The notes: generated by a model from the sequence alone, not told the origin. A DNA stretch of 64,000 bases from Isoetes taiwanensis (GCA_021234155.1 JAJEKV010000060.1:5166323-5230322); one strand, 5' to 3'. Numbered from the stretch's first letter, positions 23,641-35,928 are shown. A program made the numbers and translations.

Positions 23641-24574
23641 GGAGAGTATTTTACATGCCATTCACAAACCGCCCTTGAATCACATCCAACTACAACTAGC
23701 AATTTAGGCAGGTCTAGATTCATAGATTAAAGCCCAACAACACTCAAAAATATGCATCACACTAAATCAACTGTCATAACGAATATTCAAAGAAAAACAT
23801 GCGACTTCTAATAATCATGCATGCTAAAACAGAGATACACCGGCCGGGTGCCCCCATAAAAGCTGGCACAACAACATCGAATGCCAAAGCCACAATTATT
23901 TTGGAATCTTAAAATGCAAAAGCAAATTATATCATAAAAAGCAATACGAATAAGAGCATTTGGTACTCCAAACACCGGTATTCTAATTAAACTTAAATCT
24001 TCCGGCCGACATTGCATCAAATGAGTGGATAATTGATGCGCTCTCAAGACTTTAGCCATCACGAGGTTCAAGCATATTTAAGGCAAAAACTCGTGTATCC
24101 GCCACGCGGAAGGTCGCAGCAACCCATCTTGAATGTCGGTTATCCGTTTAGGAAAAAAACCTATAGGATCGATCCCGCTCTCTACGTGGTGCTCGGAACA
24201 TGCAAAAACGGCTTGCGGCTCCACGGACCTCATTGGTTGTTCTGACAAAAGATTCCCGGGCGGTCATCTATTCCGAGAATCTTCTAAGGAAGCCATGAGC
24301 AAAACCCGCCGGACAGCAAAAACCTCCTCGAAGCGCACAAACACCGATTGGGTCCCTCAAAATATTACAAAACCAATCATTATCTACAACTTTGAACCCA
24401 TCAAAGATTTTTGCGAGCATACCCACAATCAAGCGATTTTTTAACGCGAGAGCATATTCACCAAGAAAACCCATCAAGGATTGCAAAATGTAAAGATGAA
24501 AGAGGCTAATCCATACGGTGGAACCGTGCACATTAGATTGTTGCCATGCACCACAAGAACCGTGATCCGTGTTA

Positions 24575-24775
24575 AGCTTTTCGGCCCGGTGATGGTATAG
24601 GACCGATCAACATATTGGAACTTACATCCAAGTGCTTAAGATTGGTAAGGTTGCCCAAAGAAGCGAGAATAGTGCCGTTAATCTTTGCCATTAAGCTTGT
24701 TACAAGAGAGAAATTTGAAGCGTACCGCGGCATATCAAAGCCAAAGATTCAAAAAAACAAGAAGAGAACCGAACA
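24575..24775 (-). pseudogene. Leucine-rich-repeat protein fragment
   Basis: One minus-strand frame of about 65 codons reads INGTILASLGNLTNLKHLDVSSNMLIGPIP before a stop at about 24575. LGNLTNLKHLDVSSNxLxGPIP is the plant extracellular LRR consensus found in receptor-like kinases and receptor-like proteins. No signal peptide, transmembrane segment or kinase domain was found in the flanks. This is a fragment. Confidence 0.55.
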
Positions 24776-25004
24776 AAGCGGACCTATAAATGAAGGTATA
24801 TATTTAGACAACACAACAATGTAGGAAACCCTCACGTCAATGTGTGGCGCCAAACAATCCGCCATAGCCTTCAACCATAGCCAATGAAAAAAAATCACTC
24901 CAAGTTTGCTTGAAGAAGGCTCACTCCGTGACTGTTTTCTTAAGGAGAGGCGCCAATGTGGTCGGATTAGCTTTGGCCAGTCGGCTACTTGCGTATCATG
25001 CGGA

Positions 25005-25345
25005 ATCACAACTTCAATCGATGGTCGGATGAAATGCCTCAATTTCAAGGGCCAAGATTAAAAGCCCCAAAACTTCAATCGATGGTCCAGATGAAATGCC
25101 CCAATTTTAAGGGTCGAGATTAAAAGCCCCAAATCAGGGGGCTGCTTGGGGTGATTCGAGGTGTCACCATCTGCACCGTCCATCTTAGAGATGGACGGCC
25201 GAGATCAATCTCTACCAAAAGGGGATTGCTTGGGGTGTTACGAGGTGTCACCTTTTGGACCGTCCATCTCAGAGATGGACGGCCGAGATCAATCTCTACC
25301 AACATGTTGGTAGAGCTCATATAATTGTATATATATGAGTGATAA
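25005..25345 (+). repeat. Dispersed repeat family X, copy 3
   Basis: Built from two tandem duplications. ACTTCAATCGATGGTC...GATGAAATGCC is present twice (about 25010 and 25072). GCTTGGGGTG...GAGGTGTCACC followed by the CCGTCCATCT stem is also present twice, with stems at 25176-25198 and 25261-25283. The second stem is perfect. It ends in ATAATTGTATATATA. Confidence 0.85.
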
Positions 25346-25352
25346 TAATAGA

Positions 25353-25484
<132 letters not shown>

Positions 25485-25489
25485 CTTGG

Positions 25490-26678
25490 ACTTTCCAAAG
25501 CACTAAGCCTTAGAACTTATCAGTCCCCAGACTTTATTCTAGGGGGAACTTAGGAGATCTTTTACTGTATACCATACTTTAAGACAGAAACCTATTCTTC
25601 TTCTTTAGAGAAGCCATATTCTACTTACTACATTGCCATTTAAATCCATAGATGCATTAAACCATCTTTACCTTTCAACTTATTAGTGCAAATGTTCATT
25701 AACCTTAGTCTTACTGTACTTATATTATCCAGCAGCAATACTTTAAGCTTTTACTACAAATACTTCCTACTAAAATCATGTTTTATTACTGCTAAAACCA
25801 TGTTTGATCATAGCAGGTTTACTATTAAGCTACAATAAGCTTAAACTTCTACCCATCATTTTATTTAAAGCTCGTTTAAATACTGCCATTACTATCTTTA
25901 TTACCCTAAGATCCTGGTTAACCAAAGCAGGTTTATTATTAGATCCGATTCAGGGCTTTACCAAGCCTTAATACCAGTACTAAATCATCCGAATGTATCT
26001 CTTTGTGCAAATTACAGTCATTAATTCCAGCATACATGCTTACACTTTACACATAGAGAATTCCTTCTAATATTTCATCTTAAAGCACTATATTCTCAAA
26101 AAAGAGCCATACATTTGCAAAACTAAGCAAAACTTCTATACTGAGCCATAAACATCTTAGGGGTGTATAATGTACCATGGAAAACACTTATTCCCTAGAA
26201 TTCTATTTGGATCAAATATTCCTGCAGGAACTATCCCTTACTTTCCAGAACGCTTCAAATAACTACAAGGGTATTAACTGCCAACAGATTCCAGTTAAAT
26301 ACTAATATTCACCATACCTTCTTTATGTTACATCGTTTACAGTTTACCATTCCTTACTAACAGGCAAACTCAAAGACTACCAATGATTTTACTTAGAAGC
26401 CAGCAAAGATTAATCAGATTTTACTCAAGAACCATACTGACTAAATACCATAAAGCAAAATCATGTGTAAAATGCTGTTTCCTTTCATAAAACAACAGAA
26501 ATGCTTAGAAATAAAGGCTTACTAATGTTTAATGCTTCCAGTCATGTCAAACAGACCGCCCATATATTGTAGTATTATGAGCATGATTTCAGCATATTAG
26601 TCAGCATAGAGTTTACCTTTATTTCGAAAACATAGAATGCAACAAAATAAAATGCTATCAGAAATGTTTGCATGGTCT
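25490..26678. other. No gene seen
   Basis: AT-rich, pyrimidine-biased on this strand, stop-dense in all frames. No repeat family recognised. Confidence 0.5.
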
Positions 26679-27362
26679 TCAGATTATATCCAGCTTGTTC
26701 TTCCTTTTGTAACAGAAAGTCTCCAAACATCCAAAATCCAGAAAGAAAACTGGAGATGTAAGACCGGTTACCTGCAATCCAACCAACCAAATATTAGCCA
26801 AAAATGGGTAACACTGATAGGGATTAGCAGGTAAGCAATGGTCTCAACATGGCTTAACGCCCTTCACCAGTTTAAACAATTATTTATGCTCAGAATTAGC
26901 CAAGCTTTAATCAAATTAGTCAGGGTACATTTCCAGTTATTCTGTCTAACCAAATAATCTACAAACCATTTAATAAAGAACCTGGTTTAGCAGAAGCTCG
27001 ATTTCATCATCCTCCTCATTTTCTTGATCCTGTTGTATCCCAATGGAATCAACCACGTTGCTTATGCTTGCATCAGGAGCGTCCTCAGCGCCACCAGCAG
27101 CTTGTGAAACATACTTCATTATCCCATCACCTAACTTGCTTGTAGGAGCACCATTAAGGTTAAATTTCTCCACTATTCTGATCAGAAATGCCTTACTTGG
27201 CTGTGCCAAGATTTCACCCTCTTTCTTGCATAAGGCTGCAAGATCTAACCCAGCTCCATTGATGAGCGCCAGCAGATCTTGCCGGGTCTGCTTGCCCTTT
27301 GCCATTGCAGGCGCTTGCATGCAACTCCTTTGGCAGCCAAATGAAGGCCCTGCTCCTGCCAT
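26679..27362 (-). CDS. Small two-exon gene, function unknown
   Basis: Exon 1 (27362-26982, 127 codons) begins MAGAGPSFGCQRSCMQ and ends AACCAG|GTTCTT. Exon 2 begins after TTGCAG at 26771 and keeps frame to TGA near 26679-26681, giving about 157 residues. The middle is helical and basic (AKGKQTRQDLLALIN). An acidic stretch (QENEEDDEIELLL) closes exon 1. A TATATAAAG box lies about 10 bases upstream of the ATG, close for a core promoter. No known domain was recognised. The long open exon and in-frame splice favour a real gene. An opposite-strand frame (27043-27666) is considered a shadow. Confidence 0.45.
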
Positions 27363-28363
27363 TACCCTTTATATAGGTCATTTGTCCCGACCAGACAGTG
27401 CTATTCTTGTTCCCTATCCGCTATTATGCTCAACCCACCACCATTCCTCTATTTTTCTCCATGTAAATCAGCTAAAGCCAAGCAGTAGAACTGCCCAGAC
27501 GGCCGCTTTCTACATTTGGAGATGCCAGCGTTGCTATTACTATTCGTTTCCATCAAATGCCGGATTCCGTATGTATCGTCTTGTGGCTGGACAAATCGGC
27601 ACCAGCAATCATGCATCGGACTGCCGGAATCTCCCTGCTGTGAAACCCTTTTCCTTTCATTCTTGAGTAACCCTAAAGTTTTACAACTTACCTCATTCGT
27701 TAACCCTAAATGGGTCAACGTAAGTTCAGGTATATTCCACCAATTATTATAACTAGCAACAAAGGGAAGTTAAATCCTATTGTGAGTGGAACCTTGGGGT
27801 TCATATGCTATTAATTTGATAATGTTACTGGACAAGGTATACGTGGCCACTTATGAATCCAACATATTACCCCATACTTACGAAATTTTCCCAAGGAATA
27901 AATATCAAGTGTTACCTTATTGCGAGTGGAGCCACTCAATTAATTTTGGGCATGGTTACCCCCAGACATATCACCATATACCAGCAAGCCAAATTACCTT
28001 TTTGTTATTTAAGTTGGTCGCAGAGGTCACACCATGTTCAAACCCTACCATTTGATCCAGGTGCACTATACTCTATTATTTCTATACCACTTGCTGAACC
28101 GTGACTATGCGCCCTCCGACTTGAGTTGTTACTGTCCAAACCCTTGCCTGCATCTTTAAGAGGACAAGCCATACTAATACTTGCTATAAAATGCACAAGT
28201 ATTCTATCACTTGAAGTGCTTTATTTAAATCATATCCAGCCTTATTGAATTCCCTTACCCCAAGGGTCTATTATTACTATACAAGTTCCTACAGATCCAA
28301 AAACAGTATCATAAGGTACAGCCATAAGCCTCAAGTACTGAACCTGTACATAACCGCGGGTTA

Positions 28364-28366
<3 letters not shown>
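27363..28366. other. No gene seen
   Basis: Overlapping short frames on both strands (27449-27752, 27786-28104) have no domain or splice support. Confidence 0.45.

Positions 28367-28427
<61 letters not shown>
28367..28427. repeat. TA microsatellite at truncated LTR
   Basis: About 30 TA units directly abut LTR-like sequence. The second Copia copy also has a short TA run at this point of its LTR (48987-49000). The run probably expanded inside the LTR and the LTR front was lost. Confidence 0.9.
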
Positions 28428-28429
<2 letters not shown>

Positions 28430-28511
28430 TGATTCAATATAATCGATATTGTGTGTTGTTCTGGGATCATCGCTTGTCTCTCTTTCGTCCTCTGTGTCTC
28501 TCTTCCTTTAT
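28428..28511 (+). repeat. Partial long terminal repeat of Copia 1
   Basis: GTGTGATTCAATA...GATATTGTGTGTTGTTCTGGGAT matches the 3' LTR of Copia 2 (48998-49040) and extends 40 bases further to CTTTATA. There a TGGTA follows, where the primer-binding site TGGTATCAGAGC should begin. The LTR start (TGTTGG) is missing, replaced by the TA run. Confidence 0.7.
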
Positions 28512-28512
28512 A

Positions 28513-28719
28513 TGGTAATTTCTGAGCAAGGATTTCTCATATACCATATGTTGCGTTGCACCTAGATGACACCATGGTGCAACACACAATAACACATGAA
28601 TGAGGAACATGCTGTATACACACATGCCCAACACCATAACAAAGCTCAACACCATTGCTCAACACACAATACCATCATTATTATTTGGGAGCAGGATGCA
28701 CACCTGAATCTATCATCAT
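28513..28719 (-). repeat. Left arm of 207-bp inverted duplication
   Basis: The reverse complement of this segment is practically identical to 29834-30040. It carries the start of the protease, the intron-like segment and the following protease codons. The left junction shares TATGGTA with the expected primer-site sequence. Confidence 0.9.
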
Positions 28720-29822
28720 GTTGTCGGTACTCCCTAAAACATTTGTACTAGCTCGTACAGGATGTCCAATTGTTCTTTCCACACCATACTGTTCACTATC
28801 ACGTGATGTATTAACACAATTAGCTTCCATATCTCGTTTCTCATCCTCTTTTCTATCAAAGCATCTTGCAATGCCATGGCCATCACGACCACAATATTCA
28901 CACACAATAGATTGATATCTAGATTGATATCCACGTGATCCACGACCACGTCCATATCCACTACGACAAAAAGTGTTATAATCATGGCGACCATTATAAT
29001 CACTGCGACCATACACACTACTACGACCATAACCCCCACGCCCATGGTCATATCCTCCATCATAACCTCGACCATAACTACGGCCATAACCACGACCAAA
29101 GGATCCATCATAACCACGACAGAAGACTCAGAAGGTGGGTTTCTTTTCCTTGTATCTGCAACCATTACAGTGTCTTTGACGTCAGGGGGTGCAATAACTC
29201 GGCGCACATGGTCTTCTAAGGATTCACACGCGTCTTCAAAAGTAACATGCTTCTTATTCATCAATATAGAAATGATGACCCCGAATTCAGAGGATGGAAA
29301 AGTTTCCAATATCTGCATCACCAATTCATCTTTGGATATAGGCGCTCCGGCAGCAGCTAATTGTTCAATTATTTCTTTGAAGCGATCAACATGAGCTCTA
29401 ACAATACTTGATGAATCATATTGGAGATTTGCCAAACTCCTCTTCAAGAAAAGGACTTCTTGCTTTGTTCTCTTATTGTAAACCTGCTCTAAATAATTCC
29501 AGATCTCACTGGATGTGATAAATTGATCAACATCCGCATGGATAGAATCTTTCAATCCATACACTAAGAGACGCCGTGCTGCACGATCTTTGGTTTTCCA
29601 TTGCTCCTTCTCTAAGCCATGTATCAAAAGTTTGTCCAGAAGTAATCAATTGATCATTCAACATTGGTTGCTTGGGACACTCCTTTTTTCCAATTACATA
29701 ATCAAGCAAATCATCACTCTCTAACACACATTTGATCTTCCTCTTCCAACCAGGATATCCAGTACCGTTGAAAACATAAATTGTTTTAGCTGACGAATCG
29801 CCCTTCACGGTTATCACCTGCA
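28720..29822 (-). pseudogene. Copia 1 gag (inverted copy)
   Basis: Minus-strand gag polyprotein of the same family as 44174-45272, with near-identical nucleotide sequence. It includes the helical UBN2-type Gag core, an RGY-rich stretch and the CCHC zinc knuckle (CEYCGRDGHGIARC). Compared with Copia 2, about 28 bases around GAACAAAGAAAAAGATTTC are missing, which shifts the frame inside the RGY stretch. The N-terminal part (29527-29822) is in another frame, so a second indel is present. Gag would form the virus-like particle. This copy is broken and faces away from its LTR. Confidence 0.85.
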
Positions 29823-29834
29823 GCTCTGATACCA
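29823..29834 (-). promoter_or_regulatory. Primer-binding site (initiator tRNA-Met)
   Basis: On the minus strand this reads TGGTATCAGAGC, the usual Ty1/Copia primer site complementary to the 3' end of plant initiator tRNA-Met. It precedes gag as expected, but in this copy it is inverted and separated from the LTR. Confidence 0.85.
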
Positions 29835-30040
29835 TGATGATAGATTCAGGTGTGCATCCTGCTCCCAAATAATAATGATGGTATTGTGTGTTAAGCAATG
29901 GTGTTGAGCTTTGTTATGGTGTTGGGCATGTGTGTATACAGCATGTTCCTCATTCATGTGTTATTGTGTGTTGCACCATGGTGTCATCTAGGTGCAACGC
30001 AACATATGGTATATGAGAAATCCTTGCTCAGAAATTACCA
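29834..30040 (+). repeat. Right arm of 207-bp inverted duplication
   Basis: Forward copy of 28513-28719, beginning ATGATGATAGATTCAGG and ending GAAATTACCA. Its left junction (GATACCAT|GATGAT) shares CAT with the primer-binding-site strand. It continues into forward protease sequence up to 30136. Confidence 0.9.
29850..29992 (+). other. Intron-like segment in Copia 1 protease
   Basis: Starts GTGTGCATCC directly after the protease DSG codons (TCAG|GT) and ends GTCATCTAG|GTGCAACG, 143 bp. It contains in-frame stops (AAATAATAATG). Removing it reconnects the protease reading frame. The inverted arm holds the same segment at 28703-28562. An alternative is an old insertion with AGGTG target duplication. 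Confidence 0.6.
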
Positions 30041-30136
30041 TCCCTTGCGCGTTTTAAAATATGTTTATATGGGCGATGACAGTCGTCAACAAATTCTTGG
30101 TATTGGTGATCTACCATTACGAGCTCATTCAGGAAT

Positions 30137-30157
30137 GGGTAGAAGCATGAAAGGGTG
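30137..30157 (+). repeat. Left terminal inverted repeat of DNA transposon
   Basis: Begins GGG, and all 21 bases match the reverse complement of 39048-39068. Similarity then drops abruptly, with only short subterminal matches. Confidence 0.95.
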
Positions 30158-30518
30158 GGCAAAAAAAGGGACACTTTTATACATTTACATTTGGTAAAAT
30201 GTAAAAAAATTCCCCTTGAGGTCTCATTTATTAGGGGGTACCTAATTTTCAAACGGGTTGGGAAACTTTAATGCACTAATTTTCAAAAATTAAAAAAAAA
30301 AAAAAAAAAAGACCTCCTTCGATTCTTTGATCCCGCCCATTCCCAACCCTGCTGCTCCCGCCATAGCCAGACCTTTGCAAGGTCGATCATGGACCCTAAG
30401 CCCTGATACTCTCCCATTATCACCTACACCAGGGCGCTAGGGTTTAGGCTGCAGGAGGGTGTGATTTTGTGCATTCATCAGTGAATTGATCAAGCCCTAT
30501 TAGTAGCAGCAAGAAGCA

Positions 30519-33500
30519 ATGAAGCAGCAAGGTCGGATCAGTCCCAGGAAGTCGCCAAGAACCAAGGGTTTGAAGCCCATGGCAACCCCGAGCCTAAGCC
30601 ATCGGCGCAAGTAGAAACTAAAGACAACTTCGGAAAATCTTCATTGCAGCCCAGAGTTGCTCAAGGTTAGCATTAGGCGACTTAGGACCTACAATTTTGA
30701 TTCGGTTTTTCCAGTGTCATTTGCAAGTGGTTCGTAATATTTGGGGCTCTCTGAACCACCATTTGTTAGGGGTTACCAAGATGCGGGATCCAAGGGGTTT
30801 GGATGGCAGATTTTCTTAAGAAATATGAGCATGTATTCGGCAAGGCGGAGATCAATAACCATCATATTCCATTGTACTTTGCAAGGGCCTTTGCACTTCA
30901 TTACAAAGGCATAGAAATTATTTGGAATGAGGTAAAGGAGCATGCTATTTCTGCTAAAAAGAGCAAAAGGAGTCGATGTTACACATGAGGGGACTGTAAA
31001 ATCGTCCAATGTAAAAATATGCAAGGTAAATCCGCCCCGCAGTCGGTTTAGTACGGATGGATGGGTTGAAGAAATTGGTTGAGAGTAGACTTGTGGATGC
31101 TACTATCTTGATTAGCAGATTGAAGGAGTTGAAGGACAAGAGGAAGCTACTTGAATCAGAGATTTGCGGGCTAGAGAGTGAGAGAAGCACATTAAGTAGG
31201 GTTGTCCAAAAATCGATGCACGATAAACACTCAGCTTGCCAAAATTCTGACACTAAAGGCAGCAGGGCAGCCAATAGATTTGCAAATGGCATTGGCAAGT
31301 CACTTTGAAGAGGAAAAATCAAGTTTTATGGAGGAGATGAAAAATTTAACAAAGCCAATCGAAGACATGACTTCTGAGTTGCAGACATTAGCCACTGCCA
31401 TCCATGAAATCAGCAAGGATTTGGAGATGAATGAAATTAGTGAGAGTAGGATAAAGGACATGATATTACATCTTGAAACATAAGATGTAATTACCTTGCA
31501 TTCCAGTCCTGTTCTTGCAGCAGATAGTAAGGCATCAAATCCTCGTGTGAAGAACACATGCTGCTCTTGCAATGCATGCCTTGACAGTAGTATTTTGGTG
31601 TTGCCATCATGTGGACATCCCTACTGCCTTCTTTGTCTCTCATACCGTGTCTCTACTTCGAACCAGTGTGTTTTTCATTGTCTTTGGCCTCAAGAACTTC
31701 GTGCAAATATGGGAATTTCTACTCAAGGTAATTCTGTTCACTTGATTTCATTTTACAGTGTAGGAATACTTTTTGATATGCAAGTGATTATCTTTAGATA
31801 TGTATTTGTTTGGTAGAGTACTGAATCGACATTTACCTTCTACATAGACTTAAGTTTTGTTGTTCTGGAGAATGAATGTAGTTCAAGGTGCTTGGATTTG
31901 GATCTGTACATTCTTTCTATCATTTACATTTCTTTCATGTACATGCTTTCTTGCTTCACTTAAATTTTTGTCATGTACATGCTTTCTTGCATAACTTACA
32001 GACCTGTCTCATGTAGATGCTTTCTTGCATGACATACATTTATTGACACTTTACATTCTTGATTCCTTGTTTGTTAGTTTTGATTACATTTACTTTTTGT
32101 TTTGCAGAAACAGGGAGCATCAAGAAACCTGAACCTGCTGTAACAGGTAATGTAAACATGTAGATGATTTGTAAACATGTAGAATTTTTTTAGATCTGAG
32201 TCTAGCTAACTAGCCATTGTCATATGCAGGTGTGAAGCCATTCCTTGAAGGAAGAACCTTGCTACCTGAATTCTCAGATGTTTCAGAACCTAAACCAACC
32301 AAGGATGATGCCATGTCCGGCGGGACTCCTTCTACATCAGCATCACCTATTAAGGCATTCTCTCACAGCTCGGGAAAGACAGAATCAGGAAAGTTTGTGG
32401 AGATGGCAATGGCCAGAATCAGTAAGTTCAAATTTAATTGAGTTGATATAAGCTTCAATATTATTTCAGGTTGCTAATTTGTAAGATGTGTGATTGCAGG
32501 TGGAATTAGTCTTCAAGAGGAGATCCCAAATTTGGATGCCGAGTTGGCTTCCTTGACTCAGCAACAGGTTCCTATCAAAGGTGAGCCATTTTAAAGCTCA
32601 TCAAACAGTAACATTTGTTCATGAGGTGCATATTCTCTAACTGGTTATGGCAGATGAAGATAAGAAAGCACCAGCAGCTATAGAAACGATTATCGTGAAG
32701 GAGGAGGATGCTCCCCCAAATAACAAGCGGAAAACTCGAGCCAGAAAGGATGCACCAGCTAAGAGTGCAGCTAAGAAAAGGTATGCACTTCATCTTAACT
32801 CACACCATTTCTTCAACTCACACCATTTCTTGTAGGCAAAAATCTGTTGAAGACACAACATCTCTTGAAGATTCTAAATCCGGTGAAGAATCTGATGTTG
32901 ATGCAAGGTAATATTATGAAACATTTGTTTTTATGCACCTGCATGATACTTGACACTTCAATTTGATCCTTGTAGGAGCATGCGTGAGAAACTGTGTTCT
33001 TACACGCCTTTCGTGCCTTTCAAGGATAGCCCCCCTGATCCTCCCATGAAGGTGGTCGATATTGACCTTGAAGAACTCTGTGCACCCAGATCAAGAATGA
33101 CAAGCCGCCTTATTGAACTGTATGGCAGGTATGCACAAGGTGTTGTAGATGTAATTCTGATTTCATCTCCTATTCTTTGTGTATTTATAATGACGTATAA
33201 TTATGACCTTATCTTCTTGTAGGTACCTGCATCATAATTTGTTATCGGAGTGGAAGAACAAGATTTTCTTTTATCCATCTTTTAACTTTCACTTGTTCAA
33301 GGAAGCTACGACAAGTAAGAAAAAAAAACCGAGGCCTCAAGAAACATTGTAGATATCGTGAAACGAGGGAATGAAAAGGGCTGGTTATGTCAAAATGCGG
33401 TATGTTCTTCTACCCGTGCTTGAGAATGAGCACTTTGTGTTGGCTATATTTGCCTTTGCGGAAGGGAATCTGCAGTTCTTCGTGCACCATCGATTCATAT

Positions 33501-33973
33501 ATTGAATAGTCGAAAAGCTTTTTGCGACAAAATGAGAAGGCAATTAGAGGGTATGCATTTCTATCTACTTTCTCCCATTCTGTCTACTTAAATATTTACA
33601 TTTCGACTTTTAAATGTGTATATGCGGGCTTCATACGCAGATATTGACTCAATCAATGAGTCAAACCTCAGCGGTGTTGATTTTATCAAGCGAAAAAAAT
33701 AATGTGAAGGGGCTTGAACATCTTGAAGTACCTCAGCAGCCCGATCTGCCGAATTTGCGGCTTATATGTGATGGCTGCATGCACAAATTTGTGAACGCAG
33801 CGGTTGTCGGAAATAAGGAGTTGAAGGTAAGTGTCAATTCTCTTGCAAGCTTTTAGTTAACACCATTTTTACATTTTGTTTGCTTTAATGCACTATGCAC
33901 AGGTTCTGAGGTTTGGTTTTCACACGATTATGCGCTAGGTCGGCGAGCATGTGCGCAAGAAGCCCCCGCTTAA
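30519..33973 (+). pseudogene. Coiled-coil, RING and Ulp1-protease protein of the DNA transposon
   Basis: Probable start ATG 30519 (MKQQGRISPRKSPR); the N-terminal model is uncertain. Recognisable in order: ADFLKKYEHVFGKAE (30804); a long coiled coil (about 31060-31480, two frames); and a RING finger at 31550-31690 (CNAC, SCGHPYCLLC, CVFHC). Next come five short exons with good GT-AG sites (32108-32909) rich in Ser, Glu and Lys (NNKRKTRARKDAPAK). Then comes a C48 (Ulp1) domain from 32976. The Ulp1 signs are ENEHFVLAIFAF with the catalytic His, and VPQQPDLPN followed by CGLYVM in the next frame, with catalytic Gln and Cys. At least six frame changes are visible, several at A-runs. Ulp1 enzymes cleave SUMO or related tags, and RING proteins are E3 ligases. 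A role in transposition is inferred only from location. Confidence 0.75.
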
Positions 33974-35928
33974 AAAAGTGTGAAGATGGAGAAGCCATTG
34001 ATGTGTCGATTGGTAGATGAATCTAACCATTTGTGTATGAGTTTTGTGGATGAGCGATCTGTTTTCAGATTTGATCAACACTTGGTTTATGCTCGATATC
34101 ATAACCCTGTATAAAATTAGGATATTGGTAATACCTTCGAACTGCCTAATGGAATCACTCTGCATAAAAATCAGACTTTGTTTTGGCCTAGTTGCCTTCA
34201 AAATTTCGGATGTACTTGGCCATAGTGCCTCAACCAATTAATTTTGAAAAAATGACATAAGTTGTCCCATATGGCATTATTCTAAAGCATGTATCTGGTT
34301 TCTGCCAGTGTCAATTTATCCCAAGTGTTTTGTATGTCTTTCATTTCTCTGTTCTTAAATTATCCTCATAAAAGTTCTACCACTTATTGACAACTTAAGC
34401 TCATATTAGATGAGTGCTTCAAGATGATGAATGTGAGGTCATGATCTTACATGACTTGATCATTTGAGATGGGTTGGATGAATGCTCCAAGATGATGAAT
34501 GTGAGGTCATGATCTTACATGACTTGATCATTTGAGATGGGTTTGATGATAGTGTATGCTTGATACATCCCATTTCTTTTCGACTCACTAAGTCCCCAAC
34601 ACTTGACTTACTGAGTGCGGTGACTTCGGACTCGGACTATGTACCTTCACATTCTTCTGCGGCAACCTCTCTTTTCGGACTCCAACTTTTCATGGGGTCC
34701 ATGGCGAGGAGGTGAAGGTACAAATTGACTTGATGGATACACTTTCATCCCCTCGAAATGTTAGTGCAAGGTATTTCAGTTTTTTGATAAGTGCACACTT
34801 TTTTGCTTCCATCCCATCTTTGTGACTTCATGATCTTGAGCCCATGGGATTGAGATGGACAAGTGCATTGACAATTTTGTAATCTCTGACCATGTACATG
34901 AGATATAGTTGTAAATTTTGACATGTACATGAGATACAGTTGTAAATTTTGAAGTCTGACCATGTCAATATTTTGACATTGTGAACATGTACACTATTTT
35001 GACATTGTAACCACCCCTATCTAAATATATAAAATCTCTATCTCCTTCTTATTGTCAGACACTTCATAGAACTATCAAGCCTAGCATCCAAATCATAAAT
35101 TCTGCCTGTTGTATTGTCAGAGCACAATTAGGAGGAGATGTTAATAAGTTGTATAAGTGGTCAAGATGTCAAACATTGCACAAAAGTACTAGCACTTTGT
35201 GCACAAGTGTTAAATAACTTGTATAAGTGGCAAGGGAAAAAAAACTCGTGTCCCCTTTTTTTATTTTTACAAGGTCAATAATGTCTTGCCAAGGTTCAAG
35301 ACCTTTGTGCAACTTGTGTCAAGATGTCAAACCTTGCACTTGTTGTCAAGATGTCAAACCTTGCACAAGTGTCCCCCATATAAGTCCCCCATTCTAAAGG
35401 ATACAATATAAGTGTCCCCCATTGTTTTGAAAGAGGCATACTGAGCTATGTCAGTATAAGTTGTACTGTAAGCACATATCAAACAAGCAAATTCAAAACC
35501 ACAACACTAGGCACTTCCAAAATGGCTCTTACCATATATACACTCACGAAATTTGAACCATTAACCTAAGGTAGCCATTAACCTTGAGTTTTCAAGTACA
35601 AGTACAAGTGTCTCAAGTACATGTACAAGTGTCTTGAACCTACCTGCTGCCAATGTATTCACTTTAATATTGAAAACAAGTGATCGAATTGTTCTCACTG
35701 GCCAAACACATGACAATAATTATGTAGCCCGATGTACAAAAGGTAAGCGATACAAGAACGAAATTCACGGTACATCTACAATCTCGGTGATTTCCTAATA
35801 GCATCTCGTGCCAATATGCGAGGGCAGTTCATATGCATAAGCAACACCTTTTATCTTGTGCTTGGATGGCTCCAATCAAAGCGAACCCCTAATTACGGAC
35901 TTCGGGAGGGACAAAACCTTCTTCTCTT
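33974..35928. other. Non-coding middle of the DNA transposon
   Basis: Space between the 3' ends of the two convergent genes. It contains a 68-bp tandem duplication (34409-34476 and 34477-34544), a diverged CATGTACATGAGATA-AGTTGTAAATTTTGA pair near 34890-34950, and several AAGATGTCAAACCTTGCACAAGTG-like repeats at 35150-35360. No gene seen. Confidence 0.6.

Larger units (their letters stand above)
28428..30136 (+). mobile_element. Copia retrotransposon 1, left half, with inverted gag
   Basis: Order on the plus strand: 3' part of an LTR (28428-28511), an inverted segment with protease start, gag and primer site (28513-29834), then a forward copy of the protease segment (29834-30136). At 30136 it breaks at the DNA transposon. 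The reading resumes at 39069 with the next base of the same gene. This is shown by the undisturbed sequence of Copia 2 at 45680-45700. Confidence 0.85.

Noticed and set aside
27043-27666. 207-codon plus-strand frame
   Set aside because: It is antisense to the better-supported two-exon gene and has no domain.
28935-29394. His- and Thr-rich open frames (also 44705-45017)
   Set aside because: They are antisense or shifted readings of the RGY-coding stretch of Copia gag.
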